Assembly: GCF_900101905.1 (NCBI RefSeq)
Contig: NZ_FNAJ01000004.1
Coordinates: 1 to 64,000, forward strand
Direction of reading: 5' to 3'
Length of the DNA stretch: 64,000 bases
Origin: Myxococcus virescens
GTDB taxonomy: Bacteria > Myxococcota > Myxococcia > Myxococcales > Myxococcaceae
Positions 47,604 through 56,905 of the stretch are shown one piece after another (positions within the stretch are counted from its first letter, which is position 1; every line of letters starts with the position of its first letter). The notes under the pieces were generated by a model. That model saw nothing but the letters and a program-made list of their open reading frames with translations. It made no database searches and had not been told where the DNA came from. The translations under genes were made by a program, and so were the position numbers.

Positions 47604-48308
47604 ATGCCCTACCCACTCGACGACGCCACGGCCACCGCCCTCATCGCCCTCCATCCCTGGGTGCTCACCCGCAGCCCCCAGGCCCCGGTGCAGGCCGCCG
47701 TGGAGGTGCTCATCCAGGCGGAGCAGGCCCGGCGTGGCCAGCCGGACGCGAAAACGGGCGCGCTCCAGGTGCCGGCGCTCACCCAGGGCAACCTCCTCAA
47801 GGAGGAGTACGACTTGTCCACCCACGGCCATCATGACGGGTGGCGCGTGGGCGCCGTCATCGCGGACGTGCAGGGGATGATCAACGTCAACGCCCGCTTC
47901 GGCTTCCCCACCGGGGACGCGGTGCTGCGCGCCACCGTGGAGTCTCTCTCCGCTCAGTACCCCGGCGCGAAGGTGGTGCGCATCCACGCGGACGCGTTCG
48001 CCGCCCTGCTCGTGCCGACGTCGCAGCTCACGGTGGAGGAGCACCTCGCCGCGCCGACGCGCGAACGGTTGGCGCAGGGCGTGCGCGCGGTGCTGCCCCC
48101 GGGAACGCCCGACGCGGACGTGCCCTCATGGACGGTGAGCCTGCTGGAGTTGACGGTGGACGCGCCCTCGCACTGGCAGGTGCTGGGACCGCTGCTGTGG
48201 GCGGAGCTGGAGCGCACCCACGTCATGGAGCGCACCGGCCGCGCACAAGGGCTTCAGCGCAGGCGCATCCGGCTTGACGGTTCCATTCCCGGCCCCGCGA
48301 CGCTCTGA
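47604..48308 (+). CDS. Degenerate GGDEF-like domain protein
   Basis: This encodes 234 residues. The central part resembles a GGDEF domain: V-I-A-D-V-Q-G-M-I-N-V-N-A-R-F-G-F-P-T-G-D-A-V-L, where the usual form is D-x-D-x-F-K-x-x-N-D-x-x-G-H-x-x-G-D. The active-site loop reads R-I-H-A-D-A-F-A-A-L-L-V instead of R-x-G-G-D-E-F, so no cyclase activity is expected. It may bind a nucleotide or act as a structural partner. AAGGAG lies five bases before the ATG. It follows rlmM by 42 bases. Confidence 0.65.
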   Translation: MPYPLDDATATALIALHPWVLTRSPQAPVQAAVEVLIQAEQARRGQPDAKTGALQVPALTQGNLLKEEYDLSTHGHHDGWRVGAVIADVQGMINVNARFGFPTGDAVLRATVESLSAQYPGAKVVRIHADAFAALLVPTSQLTVEEHLAAPTRERLAQGVRAVLPPGTPDADVPSWTVSLLELTVDAPSHWQVLGPLLWAELERTHVMERTGRAQGLQRRRIRLDGSIPGPATL

Positions 48309-48314
48309 GAGCCA

Positions 48315-48327
48315 GGCCATTCTGGCC
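48315..48327 (+). terminator. Short hairpin after the GGDEF-like gene
   Basis: GGCCA (48315-48319), loop TTC, TGGCC (48323-48327), starting seven bases after the stop. The stem is short and no T-run follows. Confidence 0.35.
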
Positions 48328-48356
48328 GTCCTCGCTGGGGGGCGGCCAATGCACGC

Positions 48357-48499
48357 GCTCCCGGAGCCTCAAGGGTGCTCACAGGGGAGCGTTCCTTGCG
48401 TCCGGAGAAGGGGGCCTCATCCACCAACCGCTCCCGGAGCCCTTCGGGCTTCCACGGGAGCGCGCTCCTTCCGTCCGCAGCGAGGCGCCTCGACGAACC
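48357..48499. repeat. Two tandem imperfect copies of a structured ~72-base unit
   Basis: Copy 1 is 48357-48429 and copy 2 is 48430-48499. Both begin GCTCCCGGAGCC and end with C-A-A-C-C/G-A-A-C-C after GCGTCCG/CCGTCCG. In each copy the first GCTCCC can pair with a later GGGAGC (outer stem) and GAGC with GCTC or GGGCTT (inner stem). The sequences between differ, yet the pairing is kept. They lie between two convergent genes. Confidence 0.65.
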
Positions 48500-48525
48500 A
48501 CCGAGACGTCATCCCTCCGCGCCGG

Positions 48526-49443
48526 CTACTCCTCGAGGATGAACTTGCGGGGATTCTGCCCGATGCCGTTGACGCGGACCTCGTAGTGGAGGTGCGGGCC
48601 CGTGGAGCGGCCGGTGTTGCCGACGGCGGCGATGTGCATGCCGCGCTTCACCTTGTCGCCGGCCTTCACCAGCATCTTCGACAGGTGGCCGTAGCGCGTC
48701 TTGATGCCGTAGCCATGGTCGATGACGAGCACGTTGCCGTAGCCGCCCTCCAGGCCCGCGAACACCACCGTGCCGTCCGACGGCGCGAAGACTTCCTTGC
48801 CGTGCGGCGCCGCGATGTCCATGCCGCCGTGCATGACGCGGTCCGCGGTGTACGGGTCCAGGCGCGAGCCGAAATCACTCGTCACCCAGCCGCGCGCGGG
48901 CCAGATGGACGGAGTGGAGGCCAGCAGTGACTTCTGGTCCTGGAAGTAGGCCTGCAGCTCCTGGAGGCTCTGCTCCTGGCGGGTGGCCTCCGCGCTCAGG
49001 CGGTCCAACCGGCCCATCAGCGCCTTGGGCGTCTCCGTGGAGGTCAGCTGCGTGAATTGCGTGTCCGTGGCAGGCGCGGACGTGCCCGCCTCGGGCTCCG
49101 TCGGGCCCATGGCCAGGTTGCGCTGAGGATCGGACAGCAGCGTCACCGCGCGCAGCTTCTGGTCGAAGCGCTCCACCCGGTCCAACGTGGAGCCGATGTG
49201 CTCGATGCGCTCACGCACCGACTTGAGCTGCGAGCGCAGCGTCAGGTTCTCTTCGCGAAGGATGCGGTTCTCGGAGGCGTCCGCGGCCACCTGGAAGTAG
49301 TGCACGCTCGCACCCACGCCCAGTCCCACCACGAGCATCAGTCCCATCCCCACCTGGGTGAGAAAGGACCGCTGGATGGTGTACCGCTTGACCGGAGCGT
49401 CATGGTCCGGAATCACCATCAGTGTGAAGGACTTTTTCGCCAC
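48526..49443 (-). CDS. Membrane-anchored M23 (LytM) peptidase
   Basis: This encodes 305 residues. A membrane helix at about 30-50 (VGMGLMLVVGLGVGASVHYF) is followed by a coiled coil (E-N-R-I-L-R-E-E-N-L-T-L-R-S-Q-L-K) and, from about 185, the LytM domain with V-T-S-D-F-G-S-R-L-D-P-Y, M-H-G-G-M-D-I-A (zinc ligands H-x3-D) and G-P-H-L-H-Y-E-V (H-x-H). All zinc residues are present, so it may cut peptidoglycan cross-links, unlike degenerate EnvC/NlpD-type regulators. The start has a plausible promoter about 140 bases upstream. Confidence 0.88.
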   Translation of the reverse strand: MAKKSFTLMVIPDHDAPVKRYTIQRSFLTQVGMGLMLVVGLGVGASVHYFQVAADASENRILREENLTLRSQLKSVRERIEHIGSTLDRVERFDQKLRAVTLLSDPQRNLAMGPTEPEAGTSAPATDTQFTQLTSTETPKALMGRLDRLSAEATRQEQSLQELQAYFQDQKSLLASTPSIWPARGWVTSDFGSRLDPYTADRVMHGGMDIAAPHGKEVFAPSDGTVVFAGLEGGYGNVLVIDHGYGIKTRYGHLSKMLVKAGDKVKRGMHIAAVGNTGRSTGPHLHYEVRVNGIGQNPRKFILEE

Positions 49444-49581
49444 GGGACAGCTCCCCTGCTTGCGTGGGACTACTGGCGCAGCAAGCTAAGTCGCTTGCTC
49501 TCGCGCAACACCTCCCCCCGCCGCCTACCCCTCCCGCTTCGTCGCCCACCGGCATTTCGACTCGGCTGGAAACGTTGGGGC

Positions 49582-49610
49582 AGCTACCACTCACATTCGA
49601 AGAGTGTCAA
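49582..49610 (-). promoter_or_regulatory. Possible promoter of the M23 peptidase gene
   Basis: On the minus strand a perfect TTGACA (49610-49605) is followed by 17 bases and GTAGCT (49587-49582). The -10 match is weak. Confidence 0.4.
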
Positions 49611-49616
49611 GGTCAA

Positions 49617-49636
49617 CAGACCCGCAGGGAGGTCTG
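49617..49636 (-). terminator. Hairpin after the PP2C phosphatase gene
   Basis: CAGACC (49617-49622) pairs with GGTCTG (49631-49636), 27 bases past the phosphatase stop. It is a six-base stem with a short T-rich end on the minus strand. Confidence 0.45.
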
Positions 49637-49662
49637 CAGGCCACGTGCAGACTCTGGGTGTG

Positions 49663-50502
49663 TCAGGCTTCCACTCGCACGACGATGACGGTGATGTTAT
49701 CGTCACCGCCACGCTCGTTGGCGAAGTCGATGAGACGCTTGGGGACCTCTTCAAAGGTCCGCGCCTTCACCACGGTTTCGTGGATCTCCCGGTCCTCCAT
49801 CATGTTCGCGAGGCCGTCCGAACAGAGGAGAAAGACGTCGCCGGGCTCTGACACCAGCCCCATGACGTCCACCTGCACCTCCTCCTCGAAGCCGACGGAG
49901 CGGGTGATGATGTTCTTGTAGCGGGAGTGCTTCGCCTCTTCCGGGGTAATCATCCCCGCCTTGATCTGCTCGTTGACCAGCGAGTGGTCCTCGGAGATCT
50001 GCTGGATGAGGTCGCCGCGGATGAGGTACGCGCGGCTGTCACCCACATGAGCGAAGAAGGCGTGCTCGTCGCGCACCACCAGGGAGATGACGGTGGTGCC
50101 CATGCCGGACAGCCGCGCATCTTCCTGCGCGGCCGTGAAGATGGCCAGACAGGCCCGCTCCACGGCGGTGCGCAGCGCCTCCGGAATCGGAGAGTCCTGG
50201 AGATTCGGGACGGAAAGGAAGGGGTTGTCCTTGCCTTCCCGCGCCCGGCGCATCTCTTTGTCGATGGTCTCCACCGCGATGCGGGACGCAGTGCCCCCAC
50301 CCGCATGGCCGCCCATTCCGTCGGCCACGACGTAGAGCTGGAGCTCATCATCAATGAGGAAGCTGTCCTCGTTGTGATTACGTTTGCGCCCGACATCCGT
50401 CAGGCCGGCGGAAATTATCTTCAAGCGGGAGGCCGCGGTCTGCCCTGCGGTGCTGGACACACCCGGGATGCTATGTGAGGCCCAAGGATGGGGCAAGGAC
50501 AC
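49663..50502 (-). CDS. PP2C-type Ser/Thr protein phosphatase (Stp1-like)
   Basis: This encodes 279 residues. Metal-binding motifs are V-G-R-K-R-N-H-N-E-D-S-F, V-V-A-D-G-M-G-G-H-A-G-G, V-G-D-S-R-A-Y, L-L-C-S-D-G-L-A-N-M and G-G-D-D-N-I-T-V-I-V-V. No membrane helix or signal is seen, so it should be cytosolic and oppose Ser/Thr kinases, which are numerous in myxobacteria. The start is uncertain: GTG 50502 or GTG 50460; neither has a good ribosome site. recN ends 18 bases upstream, so the genes are probably cotranscribed. Confidence 0.92.
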   Translation of the reverse strand: MSLPHPWASHSIPGVSSTAGQTAASRLKIISAGLTDVGRKRNHNEDSFLIDDELQLYVVADGMGGHAGGGTASRIAVETIDKEMRRAREGKDNPFLSVPNLQDSPIPEALRTAVERACLAIFTAAQEDARLSGMGTTVISLVVRDEHAFFAHVGDSRAYLIRGDLIQQISEDHSLVNEQIKAGMITPEEAKHSRYKNIITRSVGFEEEVQVDVMGLVSEPGDVFLLCSDGLANMMEDREIHETVVKARTFEEVPKRLIDFANERGGDDNITVIVVRVEA

Positions 50503-50520
50503 GGATGCAACTGGCGCATT

Positions 50521-52257
50521 TCACGCGGTGCGTCGGAGCCGACCCCGGGGGGCACCCTCCGGTCCAGACTCCCTGCGGGCCCGGGTCCCTAGCGCCCTGT
50601 TGGCAGAACGCACCAGGGCCTCCGCCGCTCCCAGGGCCTCACGCGTCACCTCGACCCCCGACATCATCCGCGCCAGCTCCCGGGTCCGTTCTGCCCCCGC
50701 CTCCAGCACCACCACCTCCGAGACAGTGCGCTCGCCCTTGAGGCCCTTGCGGATGAGCAGGTGGGCATCCGCATAGGCGGCCACCTGCGGCAGGTGGGTG
50801 ATGCAGAGCACCTGACGGTGACTGCTCACCTCCTTGATCATCCGCCCCACCACGTCCGCGATGGCGCCGCTGACGCCCGCGTCCGCTTCGTCCAGGATGT
50901 AGCACCCGCCCCCGTCACTGTCCGCCAGGGCCTTCTTGAGTGCCAGCAGCAGCCGGCTCGCCTCACCGCCAGAGGCCACCTTCGCCAGCGCTCGCGGCGG
51001 CTCGCCAGGGTTCGCGCTGAAGAAGAACTCCACGTCATCCATGCCGTCCGGGCGCAGCGACTCCGATGGCGTCACCCGCACCTCGAAGGCCGCCTTGCCC
51101 ATGGCCAGCTGCCCCAGGCCCTCGCGCACCTGCGCGGCGAACGTCACCGCACTGGCCGCACGCGCCCGTGTCAGTGCCGCGGCGGCCTTCCGGGCCCGCT
51201 CCTCCACCTTGCGGCGGTCGGCGGCCAGCTCTTCCAGGATTTCCTTCCGGTTCTCCAGCGTGCCCAGCTCCACCTCGATTTCGCCCCGCTTCTTCAGCAG
51301 GCCCTCCAGGTGCGTGCCGTGCTTGCGGCACAGACGCTTGAGCGCGTCCAGCCGCTCCTCCACGTCCGCCAGCCGCGAAGGGTCCGACTCCAGCCCCTCC
51401 ACGTACCGGTTGAGCCGCCGCTGCGCCTCCTCCAGCTCCGACAGCGCGGTGCTCAGCGCCTGCGCCACCGGCGCCAGCGTGGCGTCACACTTCACCGATT
51501 CGTGCACCAGCCCCAGCGCGCGGCCCACCGTCTCCACGGCGGACTGCTCCTCGCCGGACACCAGCAGCTCCGCTTCCGAGGCGTGGCGCTTGAGCTTCTC
51601 CGCGCCGCCCAGCCGCTTGCGCTCCGCGTCCAGCCGCGCGTCCTCGCCGGCCTCCGGGTCCAGGCGCGTGATTTCATCGAGCTGGAAGCGCAGGAACTCG
51701 GCGCGCTCGCGCACCTTCGCCTCGTCTCCGCCCAGCGCCTCCATGCGCGCGTCCACCTCGCGCAGGCCGGTGTACTCCCGGAAGAAGGCCGCGAGCACCT
51801 CCTCCAGGTTGCCGTACCTGTCCAACAGCACCCGGTGCAGGCCCGAATCAAAGAGGCTGACGTGCTCGTGCTGGCCGGCGATGTCCACCGCCCCACGCGT
51901 GAGCTTGCCCAGCACGCCCACTGTCACCAGCGAGCCGTTGACGTAGGCCTTGCCGCGCCCGGTGCGTCCCAGCACCCGGCGCACCAGCACCTCTTCTCCC
52001 AGGTCCGGCAGGCCCAGCTCCTCCAGCCGGGCCTCCAACGCGGGAGTCCGCGCGAAGACGCCCTCCACGGACGCCTCCTCACAACCGGCGCGAATGACAT
52101 CCGCGTCGGCGCGCCCCCCGAGCAAAAGGCCCAGTGCATCCACGAGGATGGACTTGCCCGCACCTGTCTCACCCGTGAGGACGGTGAGGCCGGCTCCGAA
52201 CGCCACCTCCACCTCCTCGATCACCGCCACGTTCGAAATCCGCAGACCCAGCAGCAC
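50521..52257 (-). CDS. recN: DNA repair protein RecN
   Basis: This encodes 578 residues. It is an SMC-like ATPase acting in double-strand break repair. Walker A is L-T-G-E-T-G-A-G-K-S-I-L-V-D-A-L near the N-terminus; G-Q-H-E-H follows; a coiled-coil middle (about 150-390) separates it from the signature V-A-S-G-G-E-A-S-R-L-L-L-A and Walker B Y-I-L-D-E-A-D-A-G-V-S-G. H-L-P-Q-V-A-A-Y-A is also typical. The GTG start has GGAGG seven bases upstream. A LexA-box-like sequence lies 36 bases before the start. Confidence 0.96.
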   Translation of the reverse strand: MLLGLRISNVAVIEEVEVAFGAGLTVLTGETGAGKSILVDALGLLLGGRADADVIRAGCEEASVEGVFARTPALEARLEELGLPDLGEEVLVRRVLGRTGRGKAYVNGSLVTVGVLGKLTRGAVDIAGQHEHVSLFDSGLHRVLLDRYGNLEEVLAAFFREYTGLREVDARMEALGGDEAKVRERAEFLRFQLDEITRLDPEAGEDARLDAERKRLGGAEKLKRHASEAELLVSGEEQSAVETVGRALGLVHESVKCDATLAPVAQALSTALSELEEAQRRLNRYVEGLESDPSRLADVEERLDALKRLCRKHGTHLEGLLKKRGEIEVELGTLENRKEILEELAADRRKVEERARKAAAALTRARAASAVTFAAQVREGLGQLAMGKAAFEVRVTPSESLRPDGMDDVEFFFSANPGEPPRALAKVASGGEASRLLLALKKALADSDGGGCYILDEADAGVSGAIADVVGRMIKEVSSHRQVLCITHLPQVAAYADAHLLIRKGLKGERTVSEVVVLEAGAERTRELARMMSGVEVTREALGAAEALVRSANRALGTRARRESGPEGAPRGRLRRTA

Positions 52258-52292
52258 GCGCGCCCTCCAATGTCCGTACGACGGCTCTGGTA

Positions 52293-52309
52293 CCTGAACA
52301 CCCTAGCAG
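52293..52309 (-). promoter_or_regulatory. Possible LexA box upstream of recN
   Basis: The minus strand reads CTGCTAGGGTGTTCAGG. Against the M. xanthus LexA motif as I remember it (CTRHAMRYBYGTTCAGS), 15 of 17 positions fit. It lies 36 bases upstream of recN, a usual SOS gene. Confidence 0.4.
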
Positions 52310-52377
52310 GTCCGACTGACACTGCACAGGCGTTCGGGTTGAGCGCACGGATGGCGGGCGGGAGGGGAAGGGGCCTC

Positions 52378-52391
52378 GTTGGGGCCCCAAC
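52378..52391 (-). terminator. GC-rich palindrome after the SNF2 gene
   Basis: GTTGGGGCCCCAAC is a perfect palindrome 12 bases past the SNF2 stop. With the following GGCCCC it can also form a larger hairpin, and a C/T-rich run follows on the minus strand. Confidence 0.45.
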
Positions 52392-52402
52392 CTCGCAAGT
52401 CC

Positions 52403-55400
52403 TCAGATTTCCGTGAAGAGCTCCTGGATGTCCTGCTCCGTGAGCGTCCGGCCCAGCTCGTCACCCTCCCCGCCGAGCACGCCAGCGGCCAGCTCCCGCT
52501 TGCGGCGCTGGAGGGCGAGGATCTTCTCCTCCACGGTGCCGCGGGTAATCAGCTTGTAGCTGATGACGGCGCGCGTCTGCCCGATGCGGTGCGTACGGTC
52601 CGTGGCCTGGTCCTCGACGGCGGGGTTCCACCACGGGTCGAAGTGGATGACGTAGTCGGCCGCGGTGAGGTTCAAGCCGGTGCCGCCCGCCTTGAGGGAG
52701 ATGAAGAAGAGCGGCGGACCGTCCGGGTTGTTGTACTCGTCCACCTTGCCCATGCGGTCCTTGGTGCGACCGTCCAGGTAGAGGTAGCGCAGGCCCTTCT
52801 TGTCCGCCTCCTGCTTCAGCAGCTCCAGCATCTCCGTGAACTGGCTGAAGACGAGCGCGCGGTGGCCTTCCGCCACCAGGTCCTCCACCAGTTGGAGGAA
52901 GCGCTCCACCTTCGCGCTGGGCGGCATCAGGGTGCCGGGCGGCATCTTGAGCAGGCGCGGATCGCAGCACACCTGACGCAGGCGCATCAGCGCGGCCAGA
53001 ATCGACACGCGGCTGCGCTTGAAGCCCACCTTCTCGATGCTCTCGTGCACCTTGCGGCGGCTCTCCTCCAGCACCTCGCGATAGAGCGCGGCCTGACCGG
53101 GCTCCATCTCGCACCAGGCGACGCTCTCCGTCTTCGGCGGCAGGTCCTTGGCCACCTCCGTCTTCAGGCGACGCAGGATGAAGGGCTGGATGCGGCGGCG
53201 CAGCCGGTCCTTCGCGGTGCTGTCGTTGGCTACCTGGATGGGCTGCTCGTAACGGTCCCCGAAGCCATCCGAGCTGCCGAGGAAGCCCGGCATCAGGAAG
53301 TCGAAGATGCTCCAGAGCTCCGACAGGCGGTTCTCCAGCGGCGTACCGGTGAGCGCCAGACGCGTCTCGCTGGGGAGCGCCTTGCACGCCTGTGCGGTGG
53401 CGCTGCCCGCGTTCTTGATGTTCTGCGCCTCGTCCAGAATGATGTAGCGGAAGCCCACCTGGGACAGCTGGTCCAAGTCACGGCGGACCAGCGCGTAGGA
53501 CGTGAGGACCAGGTCCATGCCCTTCAGGTCCTCTGCCCGCTCCTTGCGGTCCTGACCGTGCCACACCATCGTCTTGAGGCCCGGCGTGAAGCGCTCGGCC
53601 TCGCGCTCCCAGTTGGCCAGCACGCTGGTGGGCGCCACCACGAGCGACGGCTTGCGCCCCTCGTCGTTGGCCACCTTCTGCATCAGGCTGAGCGACTGGA
53701 TGGTCTTCCCCAGACCCATGTCGTCCGCGAGGATGCCGGACAGGCCGTGCCGGCGCAGGAACCAGAGCCAGGACAGGCCCGCCTCCTGGTAGTGGCGCAG
53801 CGTGGCCTGGAGTCCCTCGGGGACGCCCACCTTCGGCACGCCCGCCGACTCGCGCAGCTCCATCATGGCCTGCCGCGCCTTGGCCTCCACCTCGGTGAAC
53901 TCCCCCAGGTCCGCCAGCAGGTCCAACGCAACGGCCTGGTGCAGCGGCAGCCGCGTCCGCGAGCGGCCCGGCAGCGCGCCGGCCTCCTCCAGCAGGTCCG
54001 CCACGCGCTTGATTTCGACGGGGTCCGCCTCCGCGAAGGTACCGTCCTTCAGGGGGACGAAGCGGCGGCCGGAGTCCAGCCACATGCGCACCGCGCCCAG
54101 GTCCACGGCCTGGTCGTCGGTGACGAACTCCGCATCCAGGTCGAACCACTGCACGCCGCTCATGCCCACGCGGATGCGCGGCTTGAGCTTGGGACGCAGG
54201 CGCACCTTGGGGGCCTGCACGCCAAAGCGCTCCCAGTCCTCGGGGAGCGAGGCCAGGCCCCGGGCCCAGAACTCCAGCGCGATGTCGGCCGTGGCGTCGA
54301 AGACCTGCGACTGCGGCTCGAAGCGCAGGCCCAGGTCCAGCAGCAGCTTCCCCGCGCCGCGCTCCAGCTCCTCGCGACGGCGGTACAGCTTGCGGCTGTC
54401 CCCGCCCACGCCGCTGGCGTAGCCCAGGTGCGTGGCCGTGGGGGACACCGGCACCGTCGTCTGGCCGTACTTGGCGGCCAGTTGCACCTTCACGCGCTCG
54501 GGGTTGCCTTCCAGCGTGAGCATGAAGCGAGGCTCCACGGCCTCGTCCACGTCGATGTCGTCCGCCTTCAGCGCCATGCGGAAGCGCGGCAGGTGCGCGG
54601 CGAAGAAGGTCAGCACCCGGTCCAGCTGCCCCGTGGGGAAGGACATGCTGGGCTCGAGCAGCCACTTGCGCAGCAGCCGCGGCGGGAAGTCCGGCTCCAC
54701 CGGGTGCAGGTTCTGCCCCTGGATGACCCAGGTGCGCCGGCCCGACAGGAGGATGACGTCCTTGAGCGCGTAGCTCGCGTTGTCCGGGAAGAGCAGCTCG
54801 ATGCGCGCGGTGGCGCCGTCCGGGCGGGACTCCAGATGAATCTGGGGCCGCACCGGCACCTCGGTGTTGATGAGCGCCGTGCCACGGTAGATGACGCGGC
54901 GGTGGCGCAAGAGCTCCAGCGCCTCGCTCAGCTCCTCGTCGGACAGGACCAGGCGCGAGTCATAGCGGTGCTCGTGGCGAGACAGCTGCATGAAGACGCG
55001 CTCGTCCGCGGGGGAGATGCGGCCCCCCGTCTGCAGCAGCCGCTTGACGTGGATGGGCCCTTTCGTCTGCGCGTCCTGCCGGCGCACGTCGATGATCCAC
55101 TGCCGGGTGCTGCCGTTCCCCGTACTGGCGGCCGTGAGGCGGTAGAAGAACTCGTAGTCGGGCTGAGAAGACAGACCGAGCCAGCTCTCCACCTTGGCCA
55201 GGGCCGGGAGGCTGACCGGGTCGCCGCTCGACGGCACCGGCTCCACATGGGGCTCGTCATCGACGACGGCTTCCTTCGGCTCGGGAGCGGCGGCGACGGG
55301 TTCGGCCGGGCGAGGCGCGGGCGGGCCGGGCGGACGGAAGCGCGCGGCGTAGATGAGCGCCGCGGCCACCACGTGCTTGCAGTGGGGGCCTTCGACGTTC

Positions 55401-55663
55401 CACGACGGGCAGGTACAGGTCGACGTGGCTCGGCCATTCCCCAGATGCAGGGCCGTCTGATACCGCTCACCGGACGAACCGGCGACCTGGGCGCTGATGC
55501 GGTCCCCTTCACGATTGAGGCCGAAGACGCGGCGCGACTCCGCCACCTCTCGCCCCTGCTTGAAGGTCGTGGGTTGAACTTCGGCCTTCAGGGCACGGAG
55601 CCACTGGGTGTCCTGAGGCGGGAGGATCTCTCGGATATCGGCGGTGGATTGCACGGCTGGCAC
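52403..55663 (-). CDS. SNF2-family helicase with SWIM zinc finger
   Basis: This encodes about 1086 residues. Near the N-terminus a SWIM finger has C-T-C-P-S-W-N-V-E-G-P-H-C-K-H. A long middle region of bacterial SNF2 type follows. The motor has motif I D-D-M-G-L-G-K-T-I-Q, motif II D-E-A-Q-N-I-K-N, V-F-S-Q-F-T-E-M and motif VI-type D-R-T-H-R-I-G-Q-T-R. It should translocate on DNA and remodel protein-DNA complexes; a link to repair is suggested only by recN next to it. I chose GTG 55663; an in-frame codon at 55774 would add 37 unlikely residues, and other starts are possible. Confidence 0.85.
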   Translation of the reverse strand: MPAVQSTADIREILPPQDTQWLRALKAEVQPTTFKQGREVAESRRVFGLNREGDRISAQVAGSSGERYQTALHLGNGRATSTCTCPSWNVEGPHCKHVVAAALIYAARFRPPGPPAPRPAEPVAAAPEPKEAVVDDEPHVEPVPSSGDPVSLPALAKVESWLGLSSQPDYEFFYRLTAASTGNGSTRQWIIDVRRQDAQTKGPIHVKRLLQTGGRISPADERVFMQLSRHEHRYDSRLVLSDEELSEALELLRHRRVIYRGTALINTEVPVRPQIHLESRPDGATARIELLFPDNASYALKDVILLSGRRTWVIQGQNLHPVEPDFPPRLLRKWLLEPSMSFPTGQLDRVLTFFAAHLPRFRMALKADDIDVDEAVEPRFMLTLEGNPERVKVQLAAKYGQTTVPVSPTATHLGYASGVGGDSRKLYRRREELERGAGKLLLDLGLRFEPQSQVFDATADIALEFWARGLASLPEDWERFGVQAPKVRLRPKLKPRIRVGMSGVQWFDLDAEFVTDDQAVDLGAVRMWLDSGRRFVPLKDGTFAEADPVEIKRVADLLEEAGALPGRSRTRLPLHQAVALDLLADLGEFTEVEAKARQAMMELRESAGVPKVGVPEGLQATLRHYQEAGLSWLWFLRRHGLSGILADDMGLGKTIQSLSLMQKVANDEGRKPSLVVAPTSVLANWEREAERFTPGLKTMVWHGQDRKERAEDLKGMDLVLTSYALVRRDLDQLSQVGFRYIILDEAQNIKNAGSATAQACKALPSETRLALTGTPLENRLSELWSIFDFLMPGFLGSSDGFGDRYEQPIQVANDSTAKDRLRRRIQPFILRRLKTEVAKDLPPKTESVAWCEMEPGQAALYREVLEESRRKVHESIEKVGFKRSRVSILAALMRLRQVCCDPRLLKMPPGTLMPPSAKVERFLQLVEDLVAEGHRALVFSQFTEMLELLKQEADKKGLRYLYLDGRTKDRMGKVDEYNNPDGPPLFFISLKAGGTGLNLTAADYVIHFDPWWNPAVEDQATDRTHRIGQTRAVISYKLITRGTVEEKILALQRRKRELAAGVLGGEGDELGRTLTEQDIQELFTEI

Positions 55664-56054
55664 AGGCCCCAGGCTCCAAATCGCCAGGGAACCCGTTGAA
55701 CTACCACAGCAACGAGGCTCCCGGTCGCGGGAAAAATCAATGCGTCCGCCAGCAGAATCCACCGCTGGCATCAAGCTGTGAGAGCATCAACCCCCGCCAT
55801 GGCCCGGACCGTCCGCTTTCGCGCCTCCGATACCCGCCTGCGCTTCTGGAAGGCGTCCGGCGCGCCGAGCCGACGCGCCGCCCCTCTCCCCAGAGGCGGG
55901 ACGCCCCCGTGAGGCCATTCCGCTGGGCGAATGCCCCCCGCGGGCAGGGGGCCGTCTCCATGGCGGCAGGGCAGGCGGCCATCCGAGCCTCCCGTCCCCC
56001 GGTCCTCCCCTTCCCCGCCCCACCGTTTTTCATCCCCCCGCTGGAGCGCACGCC
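55664..56054. other. Divergent promoter region of the SNF2 and apt genes
   Basis: I see no supported gene in this stretch. A small hairpin (GGCGCG at 55859-55864 with CGCGCC at 55874-55879) is the only structure noted. GGAG lies before the apt ATG. No convincing promoter boxes were found. Confidence 0.35.
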
Positions 56055-56609
56055 ATGAACCCGCCCGTCCCGAGCCTGACCGACACCACCCTCGTCGCCG
56101 ACCTGAATGCCCGGCTCCGGGACGTGCCGGACTTCCCCAAGCCCGGCATCGTCTTCAAGGACATCACCCCCGTGCTGGCGGACCCGCGCCTGTTCGGCCG
56201 CGTCATCAACGCCATGTCGGCGCCCTTCCGGGGACAGCACGTCACGAAGGTGGTCGGCGTGGAGGCCCGAGGCTTCCTGCTGGGCGCCCCCATCGCGCTT
56301 GCGCTCAACGCGGGCTTCGTGCCGGCGCGCAAGCCAGGGAAGCTGCCTCACCGCTCGGTGGTGGAGCGCTACTCGCTGGAGTACGGCTCCGACGGCGTGG
56401 AGATGCACGAGGACGCCATCCTCCAGGGGGAGCGGGTGCTCGTCGTGGATGACGTGCTGGCCACGGGAGGCACGGCGGAGGCCACCGCGAGGCTCGTGTC
56501 CCGGCTCGGCGGCGAGCTGGTGGGCTTCAGCTTCCTCCTCAGCCTGGACTTCCTCGAAGGCCCCAACCGCCTCGGGCGCGAGCGCGTGACGACGCTGCTG
56601 ACCTTCTGA
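56055..56609 (+). CDS. apt: Adenine phosphoribosyltransferase
   Basis: This encodes 184 residues. It makes AMP from adenine and PRPP in purine salvage. Family features are [36 protein letters not shown] and the PRPP motif [14 protein letters not shown]. These distinguish it from xanthine or hypoxanthine enzymes. GGAG lies seven bases upstream of the ATG. It appears to be a single gene. Confidence 0.95.
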   Translation: MNPPVPSLTDTTLVADLNARLRDVPDFPKPGIVFKDITPVLADPRLFGRVINAMSAPFRGQHVTKVVGVEARGFLLGAPIALALNAGFVPARKPGKLPHRSVVERYSLEYGSDGVEMHEDAILQGERVLVVDDVLATGGTAEATARLVSRLGGELVGFSFLLSLDFLEGPNRLGRERVTTLLTF

Positions 56610-56905
56610 TTGGTGTGCGCCGACCGCGAAGCGCTCCGGCCTCTCCCACCGGCGCGCGACGCCGCGCTCGGACGACGGCACGCCCATGGGGATGAGCGGC
56701 GAGCAACCTTCAGTTGCATGTGAACATCTCCCGCAGGGGTCATCCCGGGAAATCAGGAGCAGGATACTGCGCGAAACGTGAATTGGCTGAGACAGCGCCC
56801 CTCCGCCCGGCCGGAACGGCCCCTGCCGTGTTGCCTGCTGACATGCGGGCCGGGCCTGCGCACCCTCCAGCGAGAACCAACCAACGCTTCCACGGAGGGG
56901 ACGAC

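Noticed and set aside
52379-55699. 1106-codon plus-strand open frame opposite the SNF2 gene
   Set aside because: It is Leu/Gln/Arg-rich with no domain; the helicase motifs are on the minus strand.
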